Assembly: GCA_963767285.1 (NCBI GenBank)
Contig: CAVYDJ010000004.1
Coordinates: forward strand, 496,001 to 560,000
Length of the DNA: 64,000 nucleotides
DNA from: WHSW01 sp963767285
GTDB taxonomy: Bacteria; Actinomycetota; Thermoleophilia; Solirubrobacterales; 70-9
Direction of reading: 5' to 3'
The notes beneath the pieces were generated by a model. It had not been told where the DNA came from. It made no database searches and saw only the letters and a list, made by a program, of their open reading frames with translations. The position numbers and the translations under genes are program-made. How positions within the stretch are numbered: the first letter of the stretch is position 1; every line of letters starts with the position of its first letter. Of the stretch, positions 33,289-39,481 are shown in pieces.

Positions 33289-34551
33289 ATGGCAATCGCG
33301 ACCCGCGGAGTCATCGAAGCTTGCGAGAACGCGCAGCGCGCGGCGCGGGTGCTGGCGAGCGCGGATACGGAGACCAAGAACCGCGCCCTCGAGCGGCTCG
33401 CGGAGCTGCTCGGCGAGCGCAGCGGCGAGATCCTGGAGGCGAACGCCGCCGATCTCGCCGACGAGCGCGCGGCAGGGCTGACTGAAGCACTGCGGGACCG
33501 TCTCGCCTTGTCAGCGCCGCGGATCGCGGCGATGGCCGAGGGCGTGCGCGAGATCATCGCGCTCCCGGACCCGGTCGGCGAGGAGCTCGAACGGCGGACG
33601 ATCCAGGACGGCCTCGACCTGCGCAAGCTGCGGGTGCCGCTCGGGGTCGTCGCGGTGATCTACGAGGCGCGCCCGAACGTGACCGTCGACTGCGCGGCGC
33701 TCTGTCTGAAGAGCGGCAACGCGATCGTCCTGCGCGGCTCGAGCTACGCCGAGCATTCGAACGCCGCGCTCGCCGGGCTGGTGCGCGAGGCCGTCGTCGA
33801 CGCCGGGCTGCCCGAGGGCTCGGTCGAGCTGCTGGCCGGAGACCGCGCGGAGCTCGAGGAGCTGGCGACGGCCGAGGGGCTGGTCGAGCTGGTGATCCCG
33901 CGCGGCGGCGAGGGCCTGAAGAACGCGCTCAAGGAGGTCGCGACGGTCCCGGTGCTCTACGCGGCCGGCGGCAACTGCCACGTCTACGTGCACGCCGATG
34001 CCGACCTCGAGATGGCGCGGCGGATCGCCTACAACGCGAAGGTCGATCGTCCGGGCGTCTGCAACGCGGCGGAGACGCTGCTCGTCGACGCGGCGGTCGC
34101 CGATGACTTCCTGCCCGGGGTGCTGGCGGACCTGGCCGGCGCGCAGGTCGAGCTGGTCGGCGACGACCGGGCCCGAGCGGCGGCCGGTGCGGCGCCGGTC
34201 GGCGAGGCCAGCGACGAGGACTGGGACACCGAGTACCACGGCCTGAAGATGACGGTCGGGGTCGTCGACTCGCTGGAGCATGCGATCGAGCACGTCAACG
34301 CGCACGGCACCGGTCACACGGAGGCGATCGTCACCGGCTCGGAGGCGGCGGCCGGGCAGTTCACCGACGGCGTCGACGCCGCGGTCGTGTTCGTCAACGC
34401 GTCGACCCGCTACACCGACGGCTATGTGTTCGGGATGGGCGCCGAGATCGGCAACTCGACCCAGAAGCTGCACGCCCGTGGCCCGATCGGCCTGCGCGAG
34501 CTGACGACCACCAAGTACATCGTCCACGGCGACGGCCAGGTCCGGGGGTAG
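33289..34551 (+). CDS. proA: gamma-glutamyl phosphate reductase
   Basis: A 420-residue aldehyde-dehydrogenase-fold enzyme reducing gamma-glutamyl phosphate with NADPH to glutamate semialdehyde. The catalytic Cys near 257 is in RPGVCNAAETLL; LRKLRVPLGVVAVIYEARPNVT and RGSSYAEHSN bind cofactor and substrate; the end is GPIGLRELTTTKYIVHG-type. ATG 33289 is chosen over TTG 33283 because TACCCT (33277-33282) ends 6 bases before it. It has its own promoter in addition to possible read-through from proB and the protease. Confidence 0.96.
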   Translation: MAIATRGVIEACENAQRAARVLASADTETKNRALERLAELLGERSGEILEANAADLADERAAGLTEALRDRLALSAPRIAAMAEGVREIIALPDPVGEELERRTIQDGLDLRKLRVPLGVVAVIYEARPNVTVDCAALCLKSGNAIVLRGSSYAEHSNAALAGLVREAVVDAGLPEGSVELLAGDRAELEELATAEGLVELVIPRGGEGLKNALKEVATVPVLYAAGGNCHVYVHADADLEMARRIAYNAKVDRPGVCNAAETLLVDAAVADDFLPGVLADLAGAQVELVGDDRARAAAGAAPVGEASDEDWDTEYHGLKMTVGVVDSLEHAIEHVNAHGTGHTEAIVTGSEAAAGQFTDGVDAAVVFVNASTRYTDGYVFGMGAEIGNSTQKLHARGPIGLRELTTTKYIVHGDGQVRG

Positions 34552-34574
34552 ACGTCGCCGAGCGGTCCTACGGG

Positions 34575-35171
34575 GTGCTGGGCGGAGCGTTCAACCCTCC
34601 GCACATCGGCCATCTGGTGCTCGCCCGCGAGGCGGCGTTCCAGCTCGGGCTCGAGCGGGTGGTGATGGTGCCGACCGGTAGGGCGCCGCACAAGGCGATC
34701 GACCCCGAGCCCGGCGCGGACGTGCGGCTGGAGATGGCGACGCTCGTGGCGGCCGGCGACGAGCTGATCGAGGCGTCGGACCTCGAGGTCCGCGACCCGG
34801 GCCCGTCCTACACATTTCGTACGCTGGAGCGGTTGAGTGAGCAGCGGCCCGGCGAGCAGATCTGGTTTCTGATGGGGGCCGACGTCGCTGCAAGCCTGGA
34901 GTCGTGGAAGCGGCCCGAGCGGGTGCTGGAGCTGGCGCGGCTCGGGATCGCGGCGCGTCCGGGGACGGCCACCGACGAGGCCGAGGCGGCGCTCGAGCGG
35001 CTCGGAGCCGAGGATCGCGCGGAGTGGATCCGGATGCCGGAGATCGGCGTCTCCTCGACCCGGATCAGGCGCCGGGTCGGGCAGGGCCGGCCCGTCAGGT
35101 ACCTGACGCCCGACCCGGTGCTCGAGCTGATCGAGGCGATGGACCTCTATCGCGAGGCGGTGCGAGCGTGA
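34575..35171 (+). CDS. nadD: nicotinate-nucleotide adenylyltransferase
   Basis: A 198-residue nucleotidyltransferase making deamido-NAD. The GGAFNPPHIGHL motif and the ISSTRIRR-type motif (VSSTRIRRRV) are diagnostic, and FLMGADVAASLESWKRPE is the substrate loop. The only canonical start in the open frame is GTG 34575, which begins inside beta-1; the two residues before it (Tyr-Gly) also fit the family, so the true start may be a rare codon just upstream. No Shine-Dalgarno is visible. It overlaps rsfS by GTGA. Confidence 0.93.
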   Translation: MLGGAFNPPHIGHLVLAREAAFQLGLERVVMVPTGRAPHKAIDPEPGADVRLEMATLVAAGDELIEASDLEVRDPGPSYTFRTLERLSEQRPGEQIWFLMGADVAASLESWKRPERVLELARLGIAARPGTATDEAEAALERLGAEDRAEWIRMPEIGVSSTRIRRRVGQGRPVRYLTPDPVLELIEAMDLYREAVRA

Positions 35172-35590
35172 CCCCCGCGGACGCCGGACGCGAGGCAGCG
35201 GTCGCGGAGCGACGTGCCGCGGCGCCGGGCGCGTCGGCCGAGCTGGCACGGCGGGTCGCGTCGATCGTCGATGAGAAGAAGGGCGAGCGGATCGTCGCGA
35301 TCGACGTTCGCGAGCTGGTCTCATACACCGATTACCTGGTGATCGCGACGGCGCGCAACGAGCGCCAGGCGAAGGCGATCGCCGACGAGGTGCGGCTGGT
35401 CCTGAAGCGCGACGACGAGCGGCTCCCGGCCCGCGCCGAGGGCGAGGGCGAGGCGCGCTGGGTGCTGCTCGACTACCTCGATTGCGTGCTGCACGTGCAG
35501 GTTCCGGAGATGCGCGACCGCTACCGGCTGGAGCGGCTCTGGGGCGAGGGATCGCGACTCGAGCTGGCGCTCGAGGGCGCGGCCGACTGA
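35168..35590 (+). CDS. rsfS: ribosomal silencing factor RsfS
   Basis: A 140-residue RsfS/Iojap protein. After an Ala-rich leader of about 23 residues come the conserved segments IDVRELVSYTDYLVIATARNERQAKAI, EGEGEARWVLLDYLDCVLHVQ and RDRYRLERLW. It binds L14 and blocks subunit joining in starvation. GTG 35168 overlaps the nadD stop; the pair nadD-rsfS is a widespread operon. Confidence 0.95.
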   Translation: MTPADAGREAAVAERRAAAPGASAELARRVASIVDEKKGERIVAIDVRELVSYTDYLVIATARNERQAKAIADEVRLVLKRDDERLPARAEGEGEARWVLLDYLDCVLHVQVPEMRDRYRLERLWGEGSRLELALEGAAD

Positions 35591-35632
35591 CAGGTTTCTG
35601 TCCGTCCGACGCCACGCCTAGCGTTCCGGGCG

Positions 35633-36406
35633 GTGAAAGCGTTCAAGAGGTCGCTGTTCGGCTATCGAACCAAGGACGTGAACGAGGCGCTCGCGGCGCG
35701 CGATGTGGCGCTCGCCGAGGGGGCTTCGTCGCTCGCCTGGCACGCGGCCGAGCTGGAGCGGCGGCGGGAGCGCGTCGCCCAGCTTGAGCTGGTCTGCGAC
35801 GCGCTCAGCGACAAGGTCGTGGCGCGCGACCGGGAGCACAGGATGCTGCGCACCGAACTGGCCCGCGCGCGGCGCGAGGTCGAGAAGGTCGAGGCGATCG
35901 GCGCTCAGGCCCGCGGCCAGGCGACCCGGATCAGGCTGCAGGCGCTGCGCGAAGCGTCGGAGCTCTCCGCCCGGCTGTCGGAGGTCTCGCAGTCGCCGAC
36001 CGCCGATCGCGGCCGGCTGCTGGACGCGATTCGCGGGGCGATCGACCGGATGGGGCTGAAGGACGCCACGCCGACGCCGCCCACGCCGGCCAACGGGAAC
36101 GGCCGGATGCGCGATGCTGCGGATGAGATCTTCGAGGGCCTGGTCGAGGTCGAGGTCGGGCCGCTGGACGACTTCTCGCAGCTGGTCGGGTTCGAGGACG
36201 CGGCGGGCGCGATCGACGGTACGTCGGAGATCTCCGTGCGCCGGTTCGCGAGCGGCCGGGCGACGCTCGAGATGAGGCTCGCCGAGCCGGTCGAGCTGCT
36301 GCGCGAGCTCGAGGAGCGCTCGCCGTTCGAGTTCCAGGTGCGCGACCAGCGGTACGACCGCGTCGTGTTGGATATCGAAGCAGCCGAGGTCGCCGAAGCC
36401 GAGTAA
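35633..36406 (+). CDS. DivIVA-like coiled-coil protein with unidentified C-terminal domain
   Basis: A 257-residue protein. The first 30 residues (KRSLFGYRTKDVNEALAARD) resemble the N-terminal lipid-binding turn of DivIVA/GpsB proteins. A long coiled coil follows to about 120 (ELERRRERVAQLELVCDALSD, RTELARARREVEKVEAIG). After a Pro/Asn linker there is a compact alpha/beta domain from about 165 (VEVGPLDDFSQLVGFEDAAG, ISVRRFASGRATLEMRL, LEERSPFEFQVRDQRYDRVVLDI) with a beta-alpha-beta-beta look that I cannot name. It may localise to the membrane or pole. TAGCGT (35619-35624) ends 8 bases before GTG 35633. Confidence 0.7.
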   Translation: MKAFKRSLFGYRTKDVNEALAARDVALAEGASSLAWHAAELERRRERVAQLELVCDALSDKVVARDREHRMLRTELARARREVEKVEAIGAQARGQATRIRLQALREASELSARLSEVSQSPTADRGRLLDAIRGAIDRMGLKDATPTPPTPANGNGRMRDAADEIFEGLVEVEVGPLDDFSQLVGFEDAAGAIDGTSEISVRRFASGRATLEMRLAEPVELLRELEERSPFEFQVRDQRYDRVVLDIEAAEVAEAE

Positions 36407-36408
36407 CC

Positions 36409-36427
36409 GGCGCCCGGCCGGGGCGCC
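36409..36427 (+). terminator. GC-rich hairpin after the DivIVA-like gene
   Basis: GGCGCCC-GGCCG-GGGCGCC forms a perfect 7-bp stem starting two bases after the stop codon. No T-tract follows. The next -10 (36433-36438) lies just beyond, so the hairpin separates two transcription units. Confidence 0.45.
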
Positions 36428-36444
36428 AGGACTAGGATCGCTGC

Positions 36445-37341
36445 ATGGGCTGGGGACGGGGCATCGTCGTGCTCGCGGTCGTCGCGACGCTCGTCGCGGG
36501 TGCGGCTGCGTGGGCGGGGCCGGCCCCGAGCGTGTCGTGGACGCAGTTCCTGCCGGCGCTGCCGAGCCCGTCGCAGACGGAGCCGAACCGGGTCGCGCAC
36601 TGCAAGCGGGCGAAGCTGAAGTGCGTGCGGGTGCAGATCGGGCGGATGCGGGCGCTGCAGGAGCGGCTCGGGTGCGACCACAAGGCGGTGTTCGCGACGA
36701 CGTACCTGGTGCTGACCGAGGCGCTGCGCGACGCGATGCTCGCCGATCCGGGGATGCTGCGCTGGCCGAAGTGGTTCTTCCGCGAGGACGCGCTGTTCGC
36801 GAACACGTACTTCCGGACCGTGCGGCGGTGGGAGCAGGGGAGGGAGGTGCCGCCCGCCTGGCGGATCGCGTTCGAGACCGCCGACGACGGCGAGGTGCTG
36901 GGGGCACAGGACATGCTGCTCGGGATCAACGCCCACGTGCAGAACGACATGCCGTTCGTGGTCGCCCAGCTCGGCCTGCGCGACCGCAAGGGCGAGGCGC
37001 GCAAGCCTGACCACGACCTGACCAACGACGTGCTCGCCGCTGCGTACGAGGACGTGGTGAGCGAGGTGCGCGACCGCTACGACCCGAGCCTCGGGTTGAC
37101 CAACCCGCCCGGCGTGCCCGCCGACGACGCCGCCGGCCTCGAGATGGTGCGCCAGTGGCGCGAGCAGGTCTGGCGCAACGCCGAGCGGCTGGTCAACGCG
37201 AAGGACGATGCGGAGCGCGCCGAGGTCGCGGCCGACATCAAGTCCTACGCGGCGGAGTGGGCGCGCGGGATCGCCGCGGCGCCGGCATCGGGCTATCGCG
37301 CGCAGCGCGACGCATACTGCGAAGCCCAACTCGCCGGCTGA
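36445..37341 (+). CDS. exported DUF5995-like protein
   Basis: A 298-residue protein with a signal peptide or anchor (GIVVLAVVATLVAGAAAWAG). The mature helical domain has FATTYLVLTEALRDAMLADPG, a FFREDALFANTYFRTVRRWE block and LGINAHVQNDMPFVVAQLGL, which together fit my memory of the DUF5995 family (all-alpha, possibly metal- or lipid-binding; the His in NAH is conserved). No function is known. Cys pairs near both ends (HCKRAKLKCVR and YCEAQ) suggest exported disulfides. TAGGAT (36433-36438) ends 6 bases before the ATG. Confidence 0.7.
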   Translation: MGWGRGIVVLAVVATLVAGAAAWAGPAPSVSWTQFLPALPSPSQTEPNRVAHCKRAKLKCVRVQIGRMRALQERLGCDHKAVFATTYLVLTEALRDAMLADPGMLRWPKWFFREDALFANTYFRTVRRWEQGREVPPAWRIAFETADDGEVLGAQDMLLGINAHVQNDMPFVVAQLGLRDRKGEARKPDHDLTNDVLAAAYEDVVSEVRDRYDPSLGLTNPPGVPADDAAGLEMVRQWREQVWRNAERLVNAKDDAERAEVAADIKSYAAEWARGIAAAPASGYRAQRDAYCEAQLAG

Positions 37342-37366
37342 CCGACTTTTCCGTCCGGACCGAATG

Positions 37367-37380
37367 CGAACATACGTTCG
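37367..37380 (+). promoter_or_regulatory. LexA/SOS-box-like palindrome at the endonuclease start
   Basis: CGAAC-ATAC-GTTCG matches the Gram-positive and actinobacterial LexA box (CGAAC-N4-GTTCG) at every defined position. Its last base is the first base of the endonuclease GTG. A LexA dimer bound here would block the start of the gene, so the frame is predicted to be induced by DNA damage. No clear -10 is visible. By chance a given ten-base pattern is expected about 0.06 times in 64 kb. Confidence 0.6.
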
Positions 37381-38075
37381 TGTCCATTCACGACCCGAAC
37401 CTGAAGGGCAACGTCGCCGAACTGAAGATCGCCGCGGAGGCGGCACGTCTCGGCATTCCGGTTCTGCGGCCGATGACCGAGCACGAGCGTTATGACTTGG
37501 TGTTCGAATTTGACGGGCGCTTCGTGAGGGTGCAGTGCAAGTCAGCGCGTCGCAAGGGCGACGTCGTGATCCTCACCTTCGTGACCAACCGGCGCGGGCC
37601 GAACGGCTACATCCGTACGAAATACACGGCCGACGAGATCGATGCCGTTGCGGCGTACTGCCCCGAACTCGACGAATGCTTCTATGTCCCCATCGCCGAA
37701 ATCGACGGCGCGACTACCTTTCATCTGCGCCTCGCCCCCGCCCGGAACGGTCAAAAAGCAGCGCTACACTTCGCGCGCGATTACCGCCTAGGGGCTATAG
37801 CTCAGCTGGGAGAGCGTTCGGCTGGCAGCCGAAAGGTCGTGGGTTCGAGTCCCACTAGCTCCACTCTCGAGACACCCGTGACACTCGGCGCACACGAGTA
37901 CCGCAACCACTTCGGCTGGTACATGGAGCGCGCCGCGGCCGGCGAGCGCTTCCTGATCACCCGGCACGGCAAGCCTTACGCTCGCCTCTCACCGCCCCAC
38001 GAGCAGCTCGACCTGCCCGCCCCGGAGCCGGCCGAGGTCGTCCCGATCACCGAAGCTAAGGAGCGCCGCGCATGA
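37380..38075 (+). CDS. PD-(D/E)XK homing-endonuclease-like frame reading through tRNA-Ala into an antitoxin domain
   Basis: From GTG 37380 a single frame of 231 residues runs to TGA 38075. Residues 1-135 resemble the group I intron-associated PD-(D/E)XK endonucleases (PF11645, type I-Ssp6803I): LKGNVAELKIAAEAARLGIP holds the first Glu, ERYDLVFEFD the Asp, VRVQCKSARR the QxK pair, and the later IDAVAAYCPELDECFYVPI strand is typical. No stop precedes the tRNA; residues 138-164 are the in-frame translation of tRNA-Ala (GAIAQLGERSAGSRKVVGSS), and residues 167-231 are a Phd/YefM-like domain. G+C is near 60 %, below the neighbours, which suggests transfer. Whether the long fusion is ever made, or translation halts at the processed tRNA, is unknown. 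Confidence 0.65.
   Translation: MSIHDPNLKGNVAELKIAAEAARLGIPVLRPMTEHERYDLVFEFDGRFVRVQCKSARRKGDVVILTFVTNRRGPNGYIRTKYTADEIDAVAAYCPELDECFYVPIAEIDGATTFHLRLAPARNGQKAALHFARDYRLGAIAQLGERSAGSRKVVGSSPTSSTLETPVTLGAHEYRNHFGWYMERAAAGERFLITRHGKPYARLSPPHEQLDLPAPEPAEVVPITEAKERRA
37791..37863 (+). tRNA. tRNA-Ala (GGC)
   Basis: A 73-base cloverleaf. The acceptor arms GGGGCTA and TAGCTCC pair with the G3:U70 wobble that marks tRNA-Ala; D arm GCTC/GAGC; anticodon stem TTCGG/CCGAA with loop CTGGCAG, anticodon GGC; T arm GTGGG-TTCGAGT-CCCAC; discriminator A. CCA is not encoded. TACACT at 37765-37770 could be its own -10. The gene lies entirely inside an open reading frame on the same strand. Confidence 0.97.
37878..38075 (+). 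CDS. orphan Phd/YefM-family antitoxin
   Basis: Nested in the frame above: GTG 37878, 14 bases after the tRNA, gives 65 residues starting TLGAHEYRNHFGWYMERAAAGE, then RFLITRHGKPYARLSP. This is the Phd/YefM DNA-binding beta-alpha-alpha fold; the Pro/Glu-rich remainder would be the toxin-neutralising tail. No PIN, RelE or Doc toxin follows: the next gene, overlapping by ATGA, is a VOC-family protein. It may regulate another locus, or the toxin gene may have been lost. Confidence 0.7.
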   Translation: MTLGAHEYRNHFGWYMERAAAGERFLITRHGKPYARLSPPHEQLDLPAPEPAEVVPITEAKERRA

Positions 38076-38506
38076 CCGTCCCGTCCCGCCTTTCCGTCGT
38101 CACCGTCGGCGCCCGCGACGTCGCCGTCCTCCGCGCCTTCTACGAGCGCCTCGGCTGGACCACCACCACCAAGTCCGACGATTTCGCCGCCTTCCCGCTC
38201 GGCGGCGCCGTCTTCTGCATCTTCAACCTCGACCACCTCGCCGCCGAGGCCGGCGGCTCACCGATCCCCGACCCGGTCCCGTTCAAGGGCTTCTCGCTCG
38301 CCATCAACGTCGACGAGCGCAAGCAGGTCGACACCGCGCTCGCCGGCGCGCGCGAGGCCGGCGCCAAGGTCCTCGCCGAGCCCGTCGACCGCGACTGGGG
38401 CGGCGCGTCGGCGTACTTCGCCGACCCAGAGGGCAACGTCTGGGAGATCGCCTGGTTCCCGGGCATCGAGTTCGACGAACGCGGCGCCCTCATCTGGCCC
38501 TCCTGA
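38072..38506 (+). CDS. VOC (glyoxalase/bleomycin-resistance) family protein
   Basis: A 144-residue vicinal-oxygen-chelate protein with two beta-alpha-beta-beta-beta modules: VTVGARDVAVLRAFYERLGW opens the first, VDTALAGAREAGAKVLAEP and AYFADPEGNVWEIAWFP close the second. The usual metal ligands are partly kept (Glu in WEIAW, His replaced), so catalysis is uncertain. ATG overlaps the stop of the antitoxin frame, suggesting co-expression. Specific substrate unknown. Confidence 0.85.
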   Translation: MTVPSRLSVVTVGARDVAVLRAFYERLGWTTTTKSDDFAAFPLGGAVFCIFNLDHLAAEAGGSPIPDPVPFKGFSLAINVDERKQVDTALAGAREAGAKVLAEPVDRDWGGASAYFADPEGNVWEIAWFPGIEFDERGALIWPS

Positions 38507-38553
38507 GCGCGGGGATCGCCGGCGGCTCCCCACGCTTCGCTACCGTCGCCGCC

Positions 38554-39423
38554 GTGTCCGCCATGCCCCACGTCGACGGCGTCCGCCACCGCTTCATCGG
38601 CGCCAACGGGATCGTCCACCACGTCGCCGAGGCCGGCGCCGAGAACGGCGACCCCGTCCTGCTCCTGCACGGCTGGCCGCAGCACTGGTACGAGTGGCGC
38701 CACCTCATCCCGGCGCTCGCCGAGCGCCACCGCGTCCTGGCCCTCGACCTGCGGGGCTTCGGCTGGTCCGACGCCCCACGGCGCGGCTACGAGAAGGAGG
38801 AGCTCGCCACCGACGTCCTCGCCGTCCTCGACGCGCTCGGCATCGACCGCGTCAAGCTCGTCGGCCACGACTGGGGCGGCTGGGTCGGTTTCCTGCTCTG
38901 CCTCCGCGCCCCCGAGCGCTTCGACCGCTTCCTGGCCCTCGGCATTCCTCATCCGTGGCAGACGGTCCGCGGTGGCTGGCGCGACCTGCCCCGCTTCTGG
39001 TACCAGGTGCCGATCATCACCCCGGGGCTCGGCTACGCGCTGCACCGCAGCGGCCTGATGGTCCGCGGCGCTCTTCGCAGCGGGATCACCGACGGCGACG
39101 CGCTCGACCAGACGGCGATCGCATCGTTCGCCGGCAACCTCGCCGAGCCGGCCCGTGCCCGCGCCTGCGTGCAGGTCTACCGCGTCTTCGTCCTGCGCGA
39201 ATCGCTCCGAGTGGCGCGCGGCCGCTACGCGTCGTCCCGGCTGACCGTTCCGACTCGCCTGGTCGTCGGCGCCGACGACCAGGTGATCAGCGCGCCGATG
39301 CTCTCGGGCTGGGAGCCGCACGCCGACGAGATGTCGGTATCCGTGGTCCCCGGCTGCGGCCACTTCATCGCCGACGAGCGCCCCGGCCTCGTCGCCTCCG
39401 AGGCCCGCGCCCTCTTCGCCTGA
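38554..39423 (+). CDS. alpha/beta hydrolase, epoxide-hydrolase-like
   Basis: A 289-residue alpha/beta-hydrolase. The oxyanion motif is LLHGWPQHWYEWR, the nucleophile elbow is GHDWGG (Asp nucleophile, as in epoxide hydrolases and haloalkane dehalogenases), the acid is in VGADDQVIS and the His in GCGHFIADERP. An Asp nucleophile rules out an ordinary esterase. TACCGT (38541-38546) ends 7 bases before GTG 38554; ATG 38563 is an alternative start. Confidence 0.88.
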   Translation: MSAMPHVDGVRHRFIGANGIVHHVAEAGAENGDPVLLLHGWPQHWYEWRHLIPALAERHRVLALDLRGFGWSDAPRRGYEKEELATDVLAVLDALGIDRVKLVGHDWGGWVGFLLCLRAPERFDRFLALGIPHPWQTVRGGWRDLPRFWYQVPIITPGLGYALHRSGLMVRGALRSGITDGDALDQTAIASFAGNLAEPARARACVQVYRVFVLRESLRVARGRYASSRLTVPTRLVVGADDQVISAPMLSGWEPHADEMSVSVVPGCGHFIADERPGLVASEARALFA

Positions 39424-39481
39424 CCGGCGCATCGCGAGCCGGTCGTGACTACCCTTCTCAGTTGATCAAGGGGCGGCACGG

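Noticed and set aside
37791..37863. Group I intron inside tRNA-Ala
   Set aside because: The cloverleaf is continuous at 73 bases with an unbroken anticodon loop; any intron linked to the endonuclease family is absent here.
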